In this document: in pieces, positions 51,553 through 62,748 of the stretch
Numbering within the stretch: the first letter of the stretch is position 1
Layout of the letters: each line of letters opens with the position of its first letter
Source of the DNA: Montanilutibacter psychrotolerans
GTDB lineage: Bacteria; Pseudomonadota; Gammaproteobacteria; Xanthomonadales; Xanthomonadaceae
Direction of reading: 5' to 3'
Assembly (NCBI RefSeq): GCF_003719825.1
Contig: NZ_RIBS01000001.1
Coordinates: 496,001 to 560,000 of the forward strand
Length of the DNA: 64,000 nucleotides
Notes under the pieces: model-generated
Databases searched by the model: none
What the model saw: only the letters and a program-made list of their open reading frames with translations
What the model was told of the DNA's origin: nothing
Program-made: the position numbers and the translations under genes

Positions 51553-52644
51553 ATGGACATCGACGCGCTGAGAGCGCAGGCGGAGCAGGGCACGGTTGCG
51601 GCGCAGGTCGCGCTGGGCATGCGTTACCTGGACGGCGACGGTGTCGACGAGGACTTCGCACAGGCCCGTCACTGGCTGGCGCTGGCGGCAGAGCGCGGCC
51701 ACCCGCGCGCGCAGGTCAATCTCGGCGCCATCCACGAGAACGGCTGGGGCGTCGAGGTCGACCTCGATCAGGCTCGCTCGCTGTACGAACGCGCTGCCGC
51801 GCAGAACGAGTTCATGGCGCTGGTGTTGCTGGCGCGCATGCACGCCGCCGGTCGCGGCACCGTGCGTGCGCCGGCACAGGCCGCTGCGCTGTACCGGCGT
51901 GCGCTGGCGTTCGATGGCCGCGTGGATGCGGACGAGGAACTCGCCGAGGCACGCGCGTTTGTCGCTGAAGCCGACCGCACCGCGGCTGGCCTGGTGCCGG
52001 CGACCGCGCGCTCGATCAAGCGCGAGGAGCGCCTGCCCGAACTGAGCTTCAAGGACCACGACGCCGACAAGCCCGCGCACGGCGCGAAGCCTCGCGGTGG
52101 CGATGGCGAGCGCAAGTCGCGCGTGTCCCATCTGCCGGCGATCCTGACCGGCGCCGCGGCGTTCCTCGCGGCGGCATCCACGTTCTACCTCAACGTGCGC
52201 AACGACCTGCGCGATTCCAGTCGCGAACCGGCACCCGCGTCCGCGCCGGCACAGGCGGGCGCGCCGCGCACATTGCGGCTGAAACTGCAGCGCATCGAAG
52301 TGCTCGACGACGGTAGCGTGGGCGCCACCGATTGGCGTTTCCGCATCGAAGCCGACGGCCGCGAACTGTTCGAGCTGTCGCGCCGGCCGTTCATCGACCG
52401 GGTCGGCGACAACGTCGTCATGCCCACCACGGCCGACGACGCGCAGGCCACCGTGTCCCTGCTTCCGGGGCAGCAGGTGCTGGTCAAGGTGACCGGCGAC
52501 CACGGTGGCATGCTCGGCGGCGACAGCATCCACGGCACCGCGATGCTCACCGTCGGCGGCATGACCGGGCCGGTCGAGCTCAAGTCGGCCGATGCCGCGG
52601 GCCGTTTCGTGTTCCATTTCGGCGCCACGCCCGCGCGCGATTGA
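51553..52644 (+). CDS. Sel1-repeat protein with one membrane span
   Basis: A 363-residue protein. Residues ~5-140 hold three to four Sel1/TPR-like repeats ([60 protein letters not shown]). A charged linker follows, then a single span ([20 protein letters not shown], ~194-213) and a periplasmic beta-rich domain of ~150 residues ([40 protein letters not shown]). Probably a scaffold linking cytoplasm and periplasm. Same strand as ggt, 19 bp apart. Function unknown. Confidence 0.85.
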   Translation: MDIDALRAQAEQGTVAAQVALGMRYLDGDGVDEDFAQARHWLALAAERGHPRAQVNLGAIHENGWGVEVDLDQARSLYERAAAQNEFMALVLLARMHAAGRGTVRAPAQAAALYRRALAFDGRVDADEELAEARAFVAEADRTAAGLVPATARSIKREERLPELSFKDHDADKPAHGAKPRGGDGERKSRVSHLPAILTGAAAFLAAASTFYLNVRNDLRDSSREPAPASAPAQAGAPRTLRLKLQRIEVLDDGSVGATDWRFRIEADGRELFELSRRPFIDRVGDNVVMPTTADDAQATVSLLPGQQVLVKVTGDHGGMLGGDSIHGTAMLTVGGMTGPVELKSADAAGRFVFHFGATPARD

Positions 52645-52775
52645 TCGGTGCGGCGGGCCTGACAGCCAACGCTGGCGCGGCCCGCAGACGTGGCGTCGAT
52701 ACGCCGCCGCGCGCCGAGGTTTCAATGCCCGCGGCAATCGCCGATCATGGCGGCATTCCGCATTGGGAGACGGCG

Positions 52776-53666
52776 ATGAAACTCTGGTCGCTTATCGGCA
52801 ACAGCCAGAAGCTCGACGGTGGCGCGATGTTCGGCAACGCACCGCGCGCGCTGTGGGAGCGGTGGACCGCGCCCGACGAGCTCAATCGCATCGAGCTGGC
52901 CTGCCGCGCACTGCTCGCCAGCCCGCTGGCCGGCAAGACCGTCCTTTTCGAAGCCGGCATCGGTGCGTTCTTCGATCCGAAGATGCGCGAGCGCTACGGC
53001 GTCGTCGAAGAACGCCACGTGCTGGTCGATTCGCTCGCCGCTGCCGGCTTCACGCCGGCCGACATCGACGTCGTGGTGCTCTCGCACCTGCATTTCGATC
53101 ACGCCGGCGGATTGCTTGCGGGTTGGCAGGAGGGTGAACCGCCGCGCCTGCTGTTCCCCAACGCCACCTACGTCGTCGGCCGTGAGCACTGGCAGCGCGC
53201 GATCCATCCGCACGCACGCGATCGGGCCAGTTTCATTCCCGAACTCGCCGGCCTGCTCGAGGCCACCGGCCGGCTCGAACTGGTCGACGGCGCGCACAGC
53301 CAGGTGCTGGGCAACACGGTGCGATTCCACTACAGCCACGGCCACACGCCGGGGTTGATGCTCTCTGAAATCGTCGGGCCGGAAACGGTGGACGGTGAGC
53401 CGCACGGCGGCGTCGTGTTCTGCGCCGACCTGATTCCGGGCCGGCCGTGGGTGCACGTGCCGATCACGATGGGCTACGACCGCAATGCCGAACTGCTGAT
53501 CGACGAGAAGCAGGCCTTCCTCGCCGACAAGCTGGCGCGCAATGTGCACCTGTTCTTCACGCACGATCCGGGCTGCGCGCTGGCGCAGGTGGTGCGCGAC
53601 GACAAGGGCCGTTACGGCACCGCGCACGAGGTGGCCGAGCTGCATGCGAGGACGCTGGCGGCATGA
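52776..53666 (+). CDS. metallo-beta-lactamase-fold hydrolase
   Basis: A 296-residue MBL protein with a full HxHxDH ([15 protein letters not shown]). Later ligands lie in [33 protein letters not shown] and [13 protein letters not shown]. No signal peptide. AGHxH-type lactonase or thioesterase activities are possible; the substrate is unknown. GGGAGA precedes the ATG. Its stop overlaps the TMEM43-like gene (ATGA), so the two are coupled. Confidence 0.9.
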   Translation: MKLWSLIGNSQKLDGGAMFGNAPRALWERWTAPDELNRIELACRALLASPLAGKTVLFEAGIGAFFDPKMRERYGVVEERHVLVDSLAAAGFTPADIDVVVLSHLHFDHAGGLLAGWQEGEPPRLLFPNATYVVGREHWQRAIHPHARDRASFIPELAGLLEATGRLELVDGAHSQVLGNTVRFHYSHGHTPGLMLSEIVGPETVDGEPHGGVVFCADLIPGRPWVHVPITMGYDRNAELLIDEKQAFLADKLARNVHLFFTHDPGCALAQVVRDDKGRYGTAHEVAELHARTLAA

Positions 53667-54448
53667 TCCGTGGCGCGGCGTTGGTGGTGCTGCTGGCACT
53701 GGCCGGCGACGTGGCGGCGCAGGACGAGGAAACCCTCGAACCCGCGCCCGGTGCCGCGCTGGAAGACCCCGATTTCCGCGTCCGCAGTCGGCAGTTCGGG
53801 CTTGAGCGGCGTGTCGAGATGTACCAGTGGCGCTCGGATGCGGACAGCTACCGGCGCGTCTGGAACGCGGCCTGGATCGATTCCAGTGGGTTCGCGCCCG
53901 GCCACGTGAACCCGCCGGGGCTCCCCTTGCCCGGCGAGCGCTGGTGGGCGCGGGACGCGCGGATCGACGGCAAGCCCATCGCGCCGGAAGTACTGCGTGC
54001 GCTGGGTCACTGGCAGGTGTTCCGTCCGAATTTTTCGCGGCTGCCCGGCAACCTTGCCGCGACCTTCCAACCCGACGGCGACGGGCTGTCCAGCTCGGAA
54101 AACCCGCTCGACCCACGTGTGGGAGATCTGCGGGTGGCTTGGAGCGAACTGGTGCTGCCGCCGCTGGAGGGCAAGGTGGAGTTGCGCGACGGCCGCTGGC
54201 AGCTGTCATCGCAGGCCCGCGATGCCATCGCCGCCGGCGCACTGCCCGATCCGGCCACGCAGAGCGCGCCGCTGATCGCACCGACCCTGTTGCAGCGTCT
54301 GTGGCCGTGGGGCCTGGGGGCGCTGGTGTTGCTGCTGTTGTGGCTGGGCCGCCGTCGTCGACGTCGCGCAAAGCACCGCGCTGGCCACCGGGCCACGGAC
54401 CACAACGGCGGGCACGCCAACCCGTCAAACCGGGATGGCAGCCCGTGA
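53663..54448 (+). CDS. TMEM43 (DUF1625)-family membrane protein
   Basis: A 261-residue protein with a signal peptide or anchor ([20 protein letters not shown]), a periplasmic domain and a C-terminal span ([18 protein letters not shown]) followed by a basic tail. The domain carries the family pattern [40 protein letters not shown] and [20 protein letters not shown]. Bacterial TMEM43-like proteins are poorly studied. Coupled to the MBL gene upstream (ATGA) and the MAPEG gene downstream (GTGA). Confidence 0.9.
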   Translation: MIRGAALVVLLALAGDVAAQDEETLEPAPGAALEDPDFRVRSRQFGLERRVEMYQWRSDADSYRRVWNAAWIDSSGFAPGHVNPPGLPLPGERWWARDARIDGKPIAPEVLRALGHWQVFRPNFSRLPGNLAATFQPDGDGLSSSENPLDPRVGDLRVAWSELVLPPLEGKVELRDGRWQLSSQARDAIAAGALPDPATQSAPLIAPTLLQRLWPWGLGALVLLLLWLGRRRRRRAKHRAGHRATDHNGGHANPSNRDGSP

Positions 54449-54876
54449 CCGGGTCGATAGTGACCCTGCCGCTGGTGACGCTGCTGTTCGCTGCGCTGCA
54501 CGCGCTACTGATGCTGGCGTTGCTGGTGCCGATCTCGCGTCATCGCCATGCCAGCCGCATCAGCCTGGGTGACGGGGGCGATCCGGCGCTGCTGCGCAAG
54601 ATCCGCGTGCACGCCAATTTCGTCGAGAACGTGCCGCTCGCGCTGGTGATGCTCGGTCTGCTCGAACTATCTGGGCTGGGCCGTAGCTGGATCGCAGCGC
54701 TCGGCGCGGCACTGCTGGTGGGTCGACTGCTGCATGCCGCCAGCTTCTCGCGCCGCCCTGGAAACTCGTTCGGCCGCTTCTGGGGCACCGCCATCACCTG
54801 GGGCGTGTTGCTGGCGATGGCGGTGTCGGGCGCCTGGCTGGCGGGTGGGGCGTTGTTGGCAACGGGCGGCGCGTAG
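54445..54876 (+). CDS. MAPEG-family membrane protein
   Basis: A 143-residue, four-helix membrane protein. It has the MAPEG signature LLRKIRVHANFVENVPLALV (Arg, Asn and Glu for glutathione binding) and LELSGLGRSWIAALGAALLV, RLLHAASFSRRPGNSFGRFW. GTG at 54445 overlaps the TMEM43-like stop; another GTG 15 bases later is possible. Family members are glutathione-dependent membrane enzymes, or simply unassigned in bacteria. Last gene of the MBL-TMEM43-MAPEG operon. Confidence 0.9.
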   Translation: MTGSIVTLPLVTLLFAALHALLMLALLVPISRHRHASRISLGDGGDPALLRKIRVHANFVENVPLALVMLGLLELSGLGRSWIAALGAALLVGRLLHAASFSRRPGNSFGRFWGTAITWGVLLAMAVSGAWLAGGALLATGGA

Positions 54877-54919
54877 CACCGTCGGCCCGGCGATCGCGGA
54901 CCAAGCCGCGATTGCCTGC

Positions 54920-55549
54920 TCAGTAGCGCGTACCGAAGATCTTGTCGCCGGCGTCGCCCAGGCCGGGGAGGATGTAGCCCACGTCGTTCAGGCGCTGGTC
55001 GATCGAGGCGGTATAAACCTCGACATCCGCATGGCGCGCCTCCAGCGCACGCAGGCCCTCCGGTGCAGCGACCAGGAACAGGCCCTTGATGCGGCGGCAA
55101 CCGGCAGCCTTGAGCATCTCCACCGTGGCGATCAGCGTGCCGCCGGTGGCGAGCATCGGGTCCAGGATGAGCGCCGTGCGCTCTTCCATGCGGCCGCTCA
55201 GCTTCTCGTAGTAGCCAACCGGCAGCAGCGTGTGCTCATCGCGCTGCAGGCCGACCACGCCGACCTTGGCCGAGGGAATCAGTTCGAGCACGCCCGGCAG
55301 CATGCCCAGGCCCGCGCGCAGGATCGGCACCAGGGTGATCTTGGCGCCCTTGATGCGCCGGGTTTCGACCGGCCCGGCCCAGCCGTCGACAGTGACCGAT
55401 TCGGTTGCCAGGTCGGCGGTGGCTTCGTAGGTGAGCAGCGTCGCCACTTCCGATGCCAGTTCGCGGAACTCCTTGGTGCTGTTGCCGGCGCGCCGCATCA
55501 GGCCGAGCTTGTGCTGTACCAGCGGGTGACGCACTTCAACGACTTTCAT
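54920..55549 (-). CDS. upp: uracil phosphoribosyltransferase
   Basis: A 209-residue UPRTase, salvaging uracil to UMP with PRPP. Motifs: [60 protein letters not shown] (PRPP loop) and [34 protein letters not shown] (uracil site). Full length for the family. Convergent with the MAPEG gene. Confidence 0.98.
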   Translation of the reverse strand: MKVVEVRHPLVQHKLGLMRRAGNSTKEFRELASEVATLLTYEATADLATESVTVDGWAGPVETRRIKGAKITLVPILRAGLGMLPGVLELIPSAKVGVVGLQRDEHTLLPVGYYEKLSGRMEERTALILDPMLATGGTLIATVEMLKAAGCRRIKGLFLVAAPEGLRALEARHADVEVYTASIDQRLNDVGYILPGLGDAGDKIFGTRY

Positions 55550-55674
55550 GATGGGTTCCCGGGCAGGTGGCGGAAGGCGTGCGAGTGCACCGACGGCATC
55601 GGCCGTGCGCTCTGTCGTAGTGACCGCATCCTACGTTGCCGGCGTCACGCGGCCCAGCCCGTCCAGACACGACA

Positions 55675-55694
55675 AGGCCGGGTTTCCCCGGCCT
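55675..55694 (-). terminator. hairpin after the aminotransferase operon
   Basis: An 8-bp perfect stem (AGGCCGGG / CCCGGCCT) with a 4-base loop lies ~90 bp past the stop of the small gene at 55786. It is a plausible end for the aminotransferase transcript, without a clear T-run. Confidence 0.45.
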
Positions 55695-55785
55695 GGTGAT
55701 GTGCCGTTGCGCGGCGTTGCGGCGTTCGCTCACGCCGCGCTGAAAAGGCGGGGCGCGGCGCGCCAGCCAGGCGCGCTCGCAACGA

Positions 55786-56028
55786 TCACGCCGTGCGCGT
55801 GTAGCCGATCTCGATGCCGTCGCTATCGCCAATCGCGGTGCGCAGCACGGTTATCAGCGAGCCGGCGTTGAGGTGGTTGATCTCGATCATGTCGACCGTG
55901 GCGTGGTCGATCCAGTAGTCCTGGTCGCGGCTGTTCTCTTCTTCGAGCGCGGCCACGAGGATCTGCAGCTCTTCCTCGCTGATCTCGCCGATGGTGGCGC
56001 CGCTGTGCTTGTTGGTCAGTTCGATCAC
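55786..56028 (-). CDS. small conserved-looking protein downstream of the aminotransferase
   Basis: An 80-residue acidic protein starting at a GTG with AAGGA at good spacing. Sequence: IELTNKHSGATIGEISEEEL, QILVAALEEENSRDQDYWID, HATVDMIEINHLNAGSLITV, followed by a short tail. Predicted as alpha/beta with no signal or membrane span. It begins 70 bp after the aminotransferase stop; a 10-bp hairpin lies between. It probably shares the transcript and may partner the enzyme. I recognise no family. Confidence 0.7.
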   Translation of the reverse strand: MIELTNKHSGATIGEISEEELQILVAALEEENSRDQDYWIDHATVDMIEINHLNAGSLITVLRTAIGDSDGIEIGYTRTA

Positions 56029-56064
56029 GGTGGTGTCCTTGAGGCAGGCAAGCGAATCGACAGC

Positions 56065-56089
56065 GCAGCCGGGCGCGCGGCCCGGCTGC
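56065..56089 (-). other. intercistronic hairpin
   Basis: A perfect 10-bp stem (GCAGCCGGGC / GCCCGGCTGC) with loop GCGCG lies between the aminotransferase and the 80-residue gene. It may protect the upstream mRNA or reduce read-through into the small gene. Confidence 0.5.
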
Positions 56090-56098
56090 GCGCAGGGC

Positions 56099-57595
56099 TC
56101 AGGCAGCCGCAGCCTGCTGGGCGCGCGGACCTTCCTTGAGCGCGCGACCGACCATCGTCACCAGCAGGTCGATCTCGGCGCTGGTGATGGTGAACGTCGG
56201 GGTGAAACGCAGCGAATTGACGCCGCCGTGGATCACGCCGATGCCGCGCTCGCGCAACCACTCCTCGGTGGACCCGCCGCCGTAGCACTTGAACTGCGGC
56301 GACAGTTCGCACGAGAACAGCAAGCCGGTGCCCTGCACCTTGGTGATCAGGCCGCCAAGTTCGGACTTGAGCTTCTCGAGCTTGGCAACTGCCTCTGCGC
56401 CACGCGCACGGATGTTTTCGCGCAGTTCGGGGGTGACCTGGGTCAGCACCGCGCACGCGACATCGAGCGCGCGCGGGTTGGTGGTCATGGTGTTGCCGTA
56501 CAGGCCCTTCTTGTAGAGACCGGCGGCGAGTTCGGTCACCGCCAGCACCGAGAGCGGGTACTGGCCGGCGTTGAGCGCCTTGGAGTAGGTCTCCATGTCC
56601 GGCGCTTCCACGCCTTCGAAGCCCGGGTAGTCGATGATCGACAGCACGCCATTGGCGCGCAGTCCGGCCTGGATCGAGTCCACCAGCAACAGCGAGCCGT
56701 GCGCGCGGGTGAGCTCGCGGGCAACCGTGTAGAAACCGACCGGCACGCTGCGGCCCGGGTCGCCTTCGCCCATCACCGGCTCCAGGAACATCGCTTCGAT
56801 GAACCAGCCGTTGCTGTCGGCATCGGCGAACACCTTGCGCAGCGCGTCGACGTCGTAGGGCTCGATCGCGATCACCGAGTCCTCGCCACGGAAGCTGGCC
56901 AGGTACTGCAGGTAGGTCTTGCGCGAGGAGTCGGAATACAGCGCCGGACGGTCGGTGCGGCCGTGGAAGCTGCCCTTGACGACCAGGCGCTTGATCGCGC
57001 GGCCGGCATGGCGGGCGCCCGGATCGGTCATCAGCTTGGCGTTGGTGTCGGTGATGCGTGCGGCCAGGCCGACCGCCTCGGAACCCGAATTCAGGCACAG
57101 GAACTTGTCGAACGGGCAGGCGCCGCGGCTCATGCCGATCGCGCCGCGCAGCAGGCGCTCGAAGCGCATGTGCGACAGCGACGGGGTCATGATGTTGGCC
57201 ATCGCCTGCGGCTTGGCCATCGCCTCGATCACCGCCTTGGGCGTGTGGCCAAAGCCGAGCATGCCGTAGCCGCCGGAGTCGTGCAGCACGGCGCCCTTGA
57301 GCGTGACGATCCACGGACCGCGCGCGACCAGCGCGATGTACGGGTTGACCGCATCGTCCGGGTAGAAGTTGATGTAGCCGTCCTGCACGGCGCGCATCTG
57401 GGCGTCCTCGTCCAGGTCCAGGAGCGGTGCGAAGTCGTCCTTGATGCGCGCGTACTCGGCGCCGGCGGCTTCGATCGCTTCGACCAGCTCGGGGTGGCTG
57501 GCGGCAAACGCGGCGATGGTTGCGTCATCGAGGCCGGTGGTGCGGCGCGCGCCGGCATGGGCGCGCAGCGGCTGCAAGGTGTCGATCAGATTCAT
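56099..57595 (-). CDS. class III aminotransferase (PLP-dependent), omega-amino-acid type
   Basis: A 498-residue fold-type I enzyme with GGAGGACC before the ATG. PLP features: LCLNSGSEAVGLAARITDTN (phosphate), LVVKGSFHGRTDRPALYSDS, LLLVDSIQAGLRANGVLSII (Asp contacting the pyridine; the usual DEVQTGxGRTG is altered) and METYSKALNAGQYPLSVLAV, with the Schiff-base Lys near residue 338. The length exceeds typical ornithine/lysine aminotransferases (~430) by an N-terminal segment (MNLIDTLQPLRAHAGARRTT). The amino donor is unknown. It has its own promoter and a structured leader. Confidence 0.88.
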   Translation of the reverse strand: MNLIDTLQPLRAHAGARRTTGLDDATIAAFAASHPELVEAIEAAGAEYARIKDDFAPLLDLDEDAQMRAVQDGYINFYPDDAVNPYIALVARGPWIVTLKGAVLHDSGGYGMLGFGHTPKAVIEAMAKPQAMANIMTPSLSHMRFERLLRGAIGMSRGACPFDKFLCLNSGSEAVGLAARITDTNAKLMTDPGARHAGRAIKRLVVKGSFHGRTDRPALYSDSSRKTYLQYLASFRGEDSVIAIEPYDVDALRKVFADADSNGWFIEAMFLEPVMGEGDPGRSVPVGFYTVARELTRAHGSLLLVDSIQAGLRANGVLSIIDYPGFEGVEAPDMETYSKALNAGQYPLSVLAVTELAAGLYKKGLYGNTMTTNPRALDVACAVLTQVTPELRENIRARGAEAVAKLEKLKSELGGLITKVQGTGLLFSCELSPQFKCYGGGSTEEWLRERGIGVIHGGVNSLRFTPTFTITSAEIDLLVTMVGRALKEGPRAQQAAAA

Positions 57596-57623
57596 GAGGT
57601 CCTCCGTGAAGCGCAAACCAAAA

Positions 57624-57643
57624 GCGCGAGGAGGTCCTCGCGC
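57624..57643 (-). promoter_or_regulatory. leader hairpin able to pair with the aminotransferase Shine-Dalgarno
   Basis: GCGCGAGGA and TCCTCGCGC form a 9-bp stem with a 2-base centre, 29 bp upstream of the ATG. On the mRNA the sequence GAGGACCTCCTC can also pair with the downstream GGAGGACC, so the two structures are alternatives. Possible translational control; unproven. Confidence 0.45.
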
Positions 57644-57691
57644 GGGAATGGGAATGGTTAAAACAGTGAATTAAAACAAAGAGTTGCGCGG

Positions 57692-57720
57692 ATTCTAGCA
57701 CCGCGCTTCAGGGCGCGTAA
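57692..57720 (-). promoter_or_regulatory. sigma-70-type promoter of the aminotransferase
   Basis: On the minus strand TTACGC and TAGAAT are separated by exactly 17 bp, followed by an AT-rich stretch and the structured leader of the aminotransferase gene. Good match in spacing; three of six and five of six consensus bases. Confidence 0.6.
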
Positions 57721-57948
57721 CCCCCGCCCGTTTGAATTACGGCGCGCACCGGCACGCGCCGGCGAACGCGGGCCGCAAGGTGCTGGCAGGGCAGGGCGCC
57801 GAACGGGTGGGGGCCGCATTGACCGCGTCGGGGCGCAGGTGGATCGGGCCGGCGTGGAGTGCGACGAGGCCGTCGATTTGGCGTGGCGGCTCGGCCCCCG
57901 GATAATGCCCGGCCGTGCCGGCGGCATCCGGTCGCAAAGACACCGGCC

Positions 57949-60128
<2,180 letters not shown>

Positions 60129-60291
60129 TCGCGACGCAGGACGGGCGGGGCACCGGACCACCCGGCGTCGCGCCTGTTCCGCGTTGCAGCACGGCCCCGA
60201 CCGGAGGCCGCCGCTCGCAACTGCTTGTTCTGATTGCCTTGTTGCGCTTCATTGGCCTTTCCCGCACCGCAGGCCGCAAACGCAGGGCCCG

Positions 60292-60300
60292 TGCCATAAT
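60292..60300 (+). promoter_or_regulatory. extended -10 promoter candidate before yajC
   Basis: TGCCATAAT matches an extended -10 (TG-N-CATAAT), 33 bp before the yajC ATG. No clear -35 at the standard spacing, consistent with an extended -10 promoter. The gap after tgt is ~200 bp, so separate transcription of yajC-secDF is plausible. Confidence 0.5.
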
Positions 60301-60332
60301 CCCCGGCTATTTTCTGTACCTGGAAACCGACG

Positions 60333-60671
60333 ATGAACCTTCTCGACCTGCTGATCGCCCCCGCCCACGCCCAGGCTGCCGCGCCTGGTGGCATGGGAGG
60401 CGGCATGGGCCTGCTGATGCCGATCGTGCTGATCGCCGTCATGTACTTCCTGATGATTCGTCCGCAGATGAAGCGCACCAAGGAACACCGCGCGATGCTC
60501 GAGAAGCTGGCCAAGGGCGACGAAGTCCTGACCAACGGCGGCATCGCCGGCGTCGTCACCGAGATCGGTGAGAACTTCATCACGGTCGAAGTGGCCACCA
60601 ATGTGCAGATTCGCGTACAGAAGGGCGCGATCGGCAACGTGCTGCCCAAGGGCACCTTGAAGTCGGCCTGA
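60333..60671 (+). CDS. yajC: preprotein translocase subunit YajC
   Basis: A 112-residue YajC. A single membrane span (LLMPIVLIAVMYFLMIRPQM) is followed by the conserved cytoplasmic domain: KRTKEHRAMLEKLAKGDEVL, TNGGIAGVVTEIGENFITVE. Partner of SecDF in the holotranslocon. First gene of yajC-secD-secF. Confidence 0.97.
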   Translation: MNLLDLLIAPAHAQAAAPGGMGGGMGLLMPIVLIAVMYFLMIRPQMKRTKEHRAMLEKLAKGDEVLTNGGIAGVVTEIGENFITVEVATNVQIRVQKGAIGNVLPKGTLKSA

Positions 60672-60872
60672 GCCGGCGCCACAGGTTCCAACGGCCCTGT
60701 CGCAGGGCCACCGGACCGGGGACGGTCCGGGCGCGGGGGAGACGCGCAGCGATTTCCCCGCAAAAGCAGGTCGGCGTCGCCGGCCCGCACCGTCCGGACC
60801 GGGCCAGTGACTGCCGGTCGGGACACCACCTAAGAGACACGGCGGCCATGGTGGCCGTCGCGGGGACATTCG
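60672..60872 (+). other. structured intercistronic leader before secD
   Basis: 200 bp without a gene. It holds hairpins at 60693-60709 (GGCCCTG / CAGGGCC) and 60711-60730 (CCGGACCG / CGGTCCGG), and a later segment with CCGGACC (60794-60800). That segment could pair with GGTCCGG (60725-60731) as an alternative fold. Confidence 0.5.
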
Positions 60873-62735
60873 ATGCTGACTTACGCGCGCTGGAAATACT
60901 TCGTCATCCTGGTCGTCCTGCTGCTCAGCGCGCTGTACGCGTTGCCGAACGTGTTTCCACAGGATCCTTCCGTGCAGGTCACCTCGAGCCGCGGCGCCAA
61001 GGTCGACGCCGCCCTCCAGCAACGCGTCAGCGCCGAACTCGGCAAGGCCGGCGTCGCGCCCAAGGCGATCGAGATCGACGGTGAGAACCTGCTGGTCCGG
61101 CTCCCCGATGCCGACGTCCAGGTCAAGGCCGCCGACACGCTGCGCCCGGCGCTGGGCAGCGACTACGTGGTGGCGCTGAACCTGGCCTCGAACGTGCCCA
61201 ACTGGCTGGACGCGATCCGCGCCAAGCGCATGCTGCTGGGTCTGGACCTCCAGGGCGGCGTGCGCTTCCTGATGCAGGTCGACCAGAAGGCCGCGCGCGA
61301 CAAGCGCATCGAAGCCATCGTCGAAGACATCCGCGTACGCCTTCGCGAAAAGCGCGTGATCTACGAGTCGGTCGAACGCCGTCCCGACAACAGCATCGCC
61401 ATCGTGCTGACCAGCGCCGCCGGCGCCGAAGAGGCGCGCAAGCTGGTCGCCCAATCCCAGCCGACGCTGGTCCTGGAGCTAGCCGGCACCACCCTGGTTG
61501 CCCAGATTCCGGGCGCGGACCTGCAGCGCATGGCGCTGGAGGCGATCGACCAGAACGTCACCACCCTGCGCAACCGCGTCAACGAGCTCGGCGTCGCCGA
61601 GCCGGTGGTGCAGCGCCAGGGCAACGACCGCGTCGTGATCGAACTGCCGGGCGTGCAGGACACCGCCGCCGCCAAGCGCATGATCGGCGCGACCGCCACC
61701 CTCGAGTACCGCGCCGTTGTCGAGGGCAATGCCGAGGACGCGCTCGCCACCGGCGTGCTGCCTCCGCAGGCGCGCATCTACTACCGCCGCGAGCTCGGTA
61801 TCGACGGCAAGCCGCTGCCGGTGCTGCTCAACAAGCGCCTGATCGCCTCGGGTGACCAGGTCGAGCGCGCCCAGTCGATCGTCGATCCGCAGAGCGGCAC
61901 CCCCGCCGTGTCGGTCAACCTCGACACGGCCGGCGGCCAGAACATGTTCGAGTTCACCAGCGCCAACGTCGGCAAGCCGATGGCGGTGGTCTACATCGAG
62001 CGCATCCCCGAGGTGCGCATGGTCGACGGCAAGGAAGTGCGTTCGGTGCGCGTGAGCGAGCAGGTGATCTCCGTCGCCAACGTCAACGAGCCCTTCGGCA
62101 AGCAGTTCCAGACCACCGGCCTGCAGCGTCGCGAGGCCGATGACCTGGCCAAGCTGCTGAAGTCCGGCTCGCTGGCTGCGCCGATGGACTTCGTCGAAGA
62201 GCGCATCATCGGACCGAGCCTGGGCAAGGAAAACATCGATCGCGGCATGAAGGCGGTGCTGTACTCCTTCGTCTTCGCGCTGGTGTTCTTCCTCATCTAC
62301 TACCGCATGTTCGGCCTGATCACCTGCCTGGCGCTGCTGATCAACCTGCTGATGCTGATCGCGGTGATGTCGCTGTTCGGCTTCACCCTGAGCCTGCCGG
62401 GCCTGGCGGGCATCGCGCTCACCGTTGGCATGTCGGTCGACGCCAACGTGCTCATCAACGAACGCATACGCGAGGAGTTGAGACTGGGGCTGCCACCGCA
62501 GACCGCGATCGCGGTCGGCTACGAGAAGGCCTCGGGCACGATTGCCGACGCCAACCTCACCGCCATCCTGGCCGGCATCGCGCTGGCCGCGTTCGGCGAG
62601 GGCCCGGTCAAGGGCTTCGCGATCGCGATGATCGTGGGTATCGCAACCTCGATGTACACCGCGGTGTCGGTGTCGCGCGGCCTGGCGACGCTGATTTACG
62701 GCGGTCGCCGCAAGATCAAGTCCATCGCTATCTAA
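60873..62735 (+). CDS. secD: protein translocase subunit SecD
   Basis: A 620-residue SecD (E. coli 615). N-terminal span (WKYFVILVVLLLSALYALPN), large periplasmic P1/head domain (LGLDLQGGVRFLMQVDQK motif D1; IELPGVQDTAAAKRMIGATA) and five C-terminal spans with VGMSVDANVLINERIREELR (conserved Asp) and LAAFGEGPVKGFAIAMIVGI. Uses the proton-motive force to pull exported proteins. No apparent change from the family. Confidence 0.98.
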   Translation: MLTYARWKYFVILVVLLLSALYALPNVFPQDPSVQVTSSRGAKVDAALQQRVSAELGKAGVAPKAIEIDGENLLVRLPDADVQVKAADTLRPALGSDYVVALNLASNVPNWLDAIRAKRMLLGLDLQGGVRFLMQVDQKAARDKRIEAIVEDIRVRLREKRVIYESVERRPDNSIAIVLTSAAGAEEARKLVAQSQPTLVLELAGTTLVAQIPGADLQRMALEAIDQNVTTLRNRVNELGVAEPVVQRQGNDRVVIELPGVQDTAAAKRMIGATATLEYRAVVEGNAEDALATGVLPPQARIYYRRELGIDGKPLPVLLNKRLIASGDQVERAQSIVDPQSGTPAVSVNLDTAGGQNMFEFTSANVGKPMAVVYIERIPEVRMVDGKEVRSVRVSEQVISVANVNEPFGKQFQTTGLQRREADDLAKLLKSGSLAAPMDFVEERIIGPSLGKENIDRGMKAVLYSFVFALVFFLIYYRMFGLITCLALLINLLMLIAVMSLFGFTLSLPGLAGIALTVGMSVDANVLINERIREELRLGLPPQTAIAVGYEKASGTIADANLTAILAGIALAAFGEGPVKGFAIAMIVGIATSMYTAVSVSRGLATLIYGGRRKIKSIAI

Positions 62736-62748
62736 CGGGCGCAGCCAT

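Larger units (their letters stand above)
57596..57948. other. 353-bp region between divergent aminotransferase and queA
   Basis: No gene. It holds the promoter and hairpin leader of the aminotransferase (57624-57720). The queA-side promoter is not evident. Confidence 0.6.
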
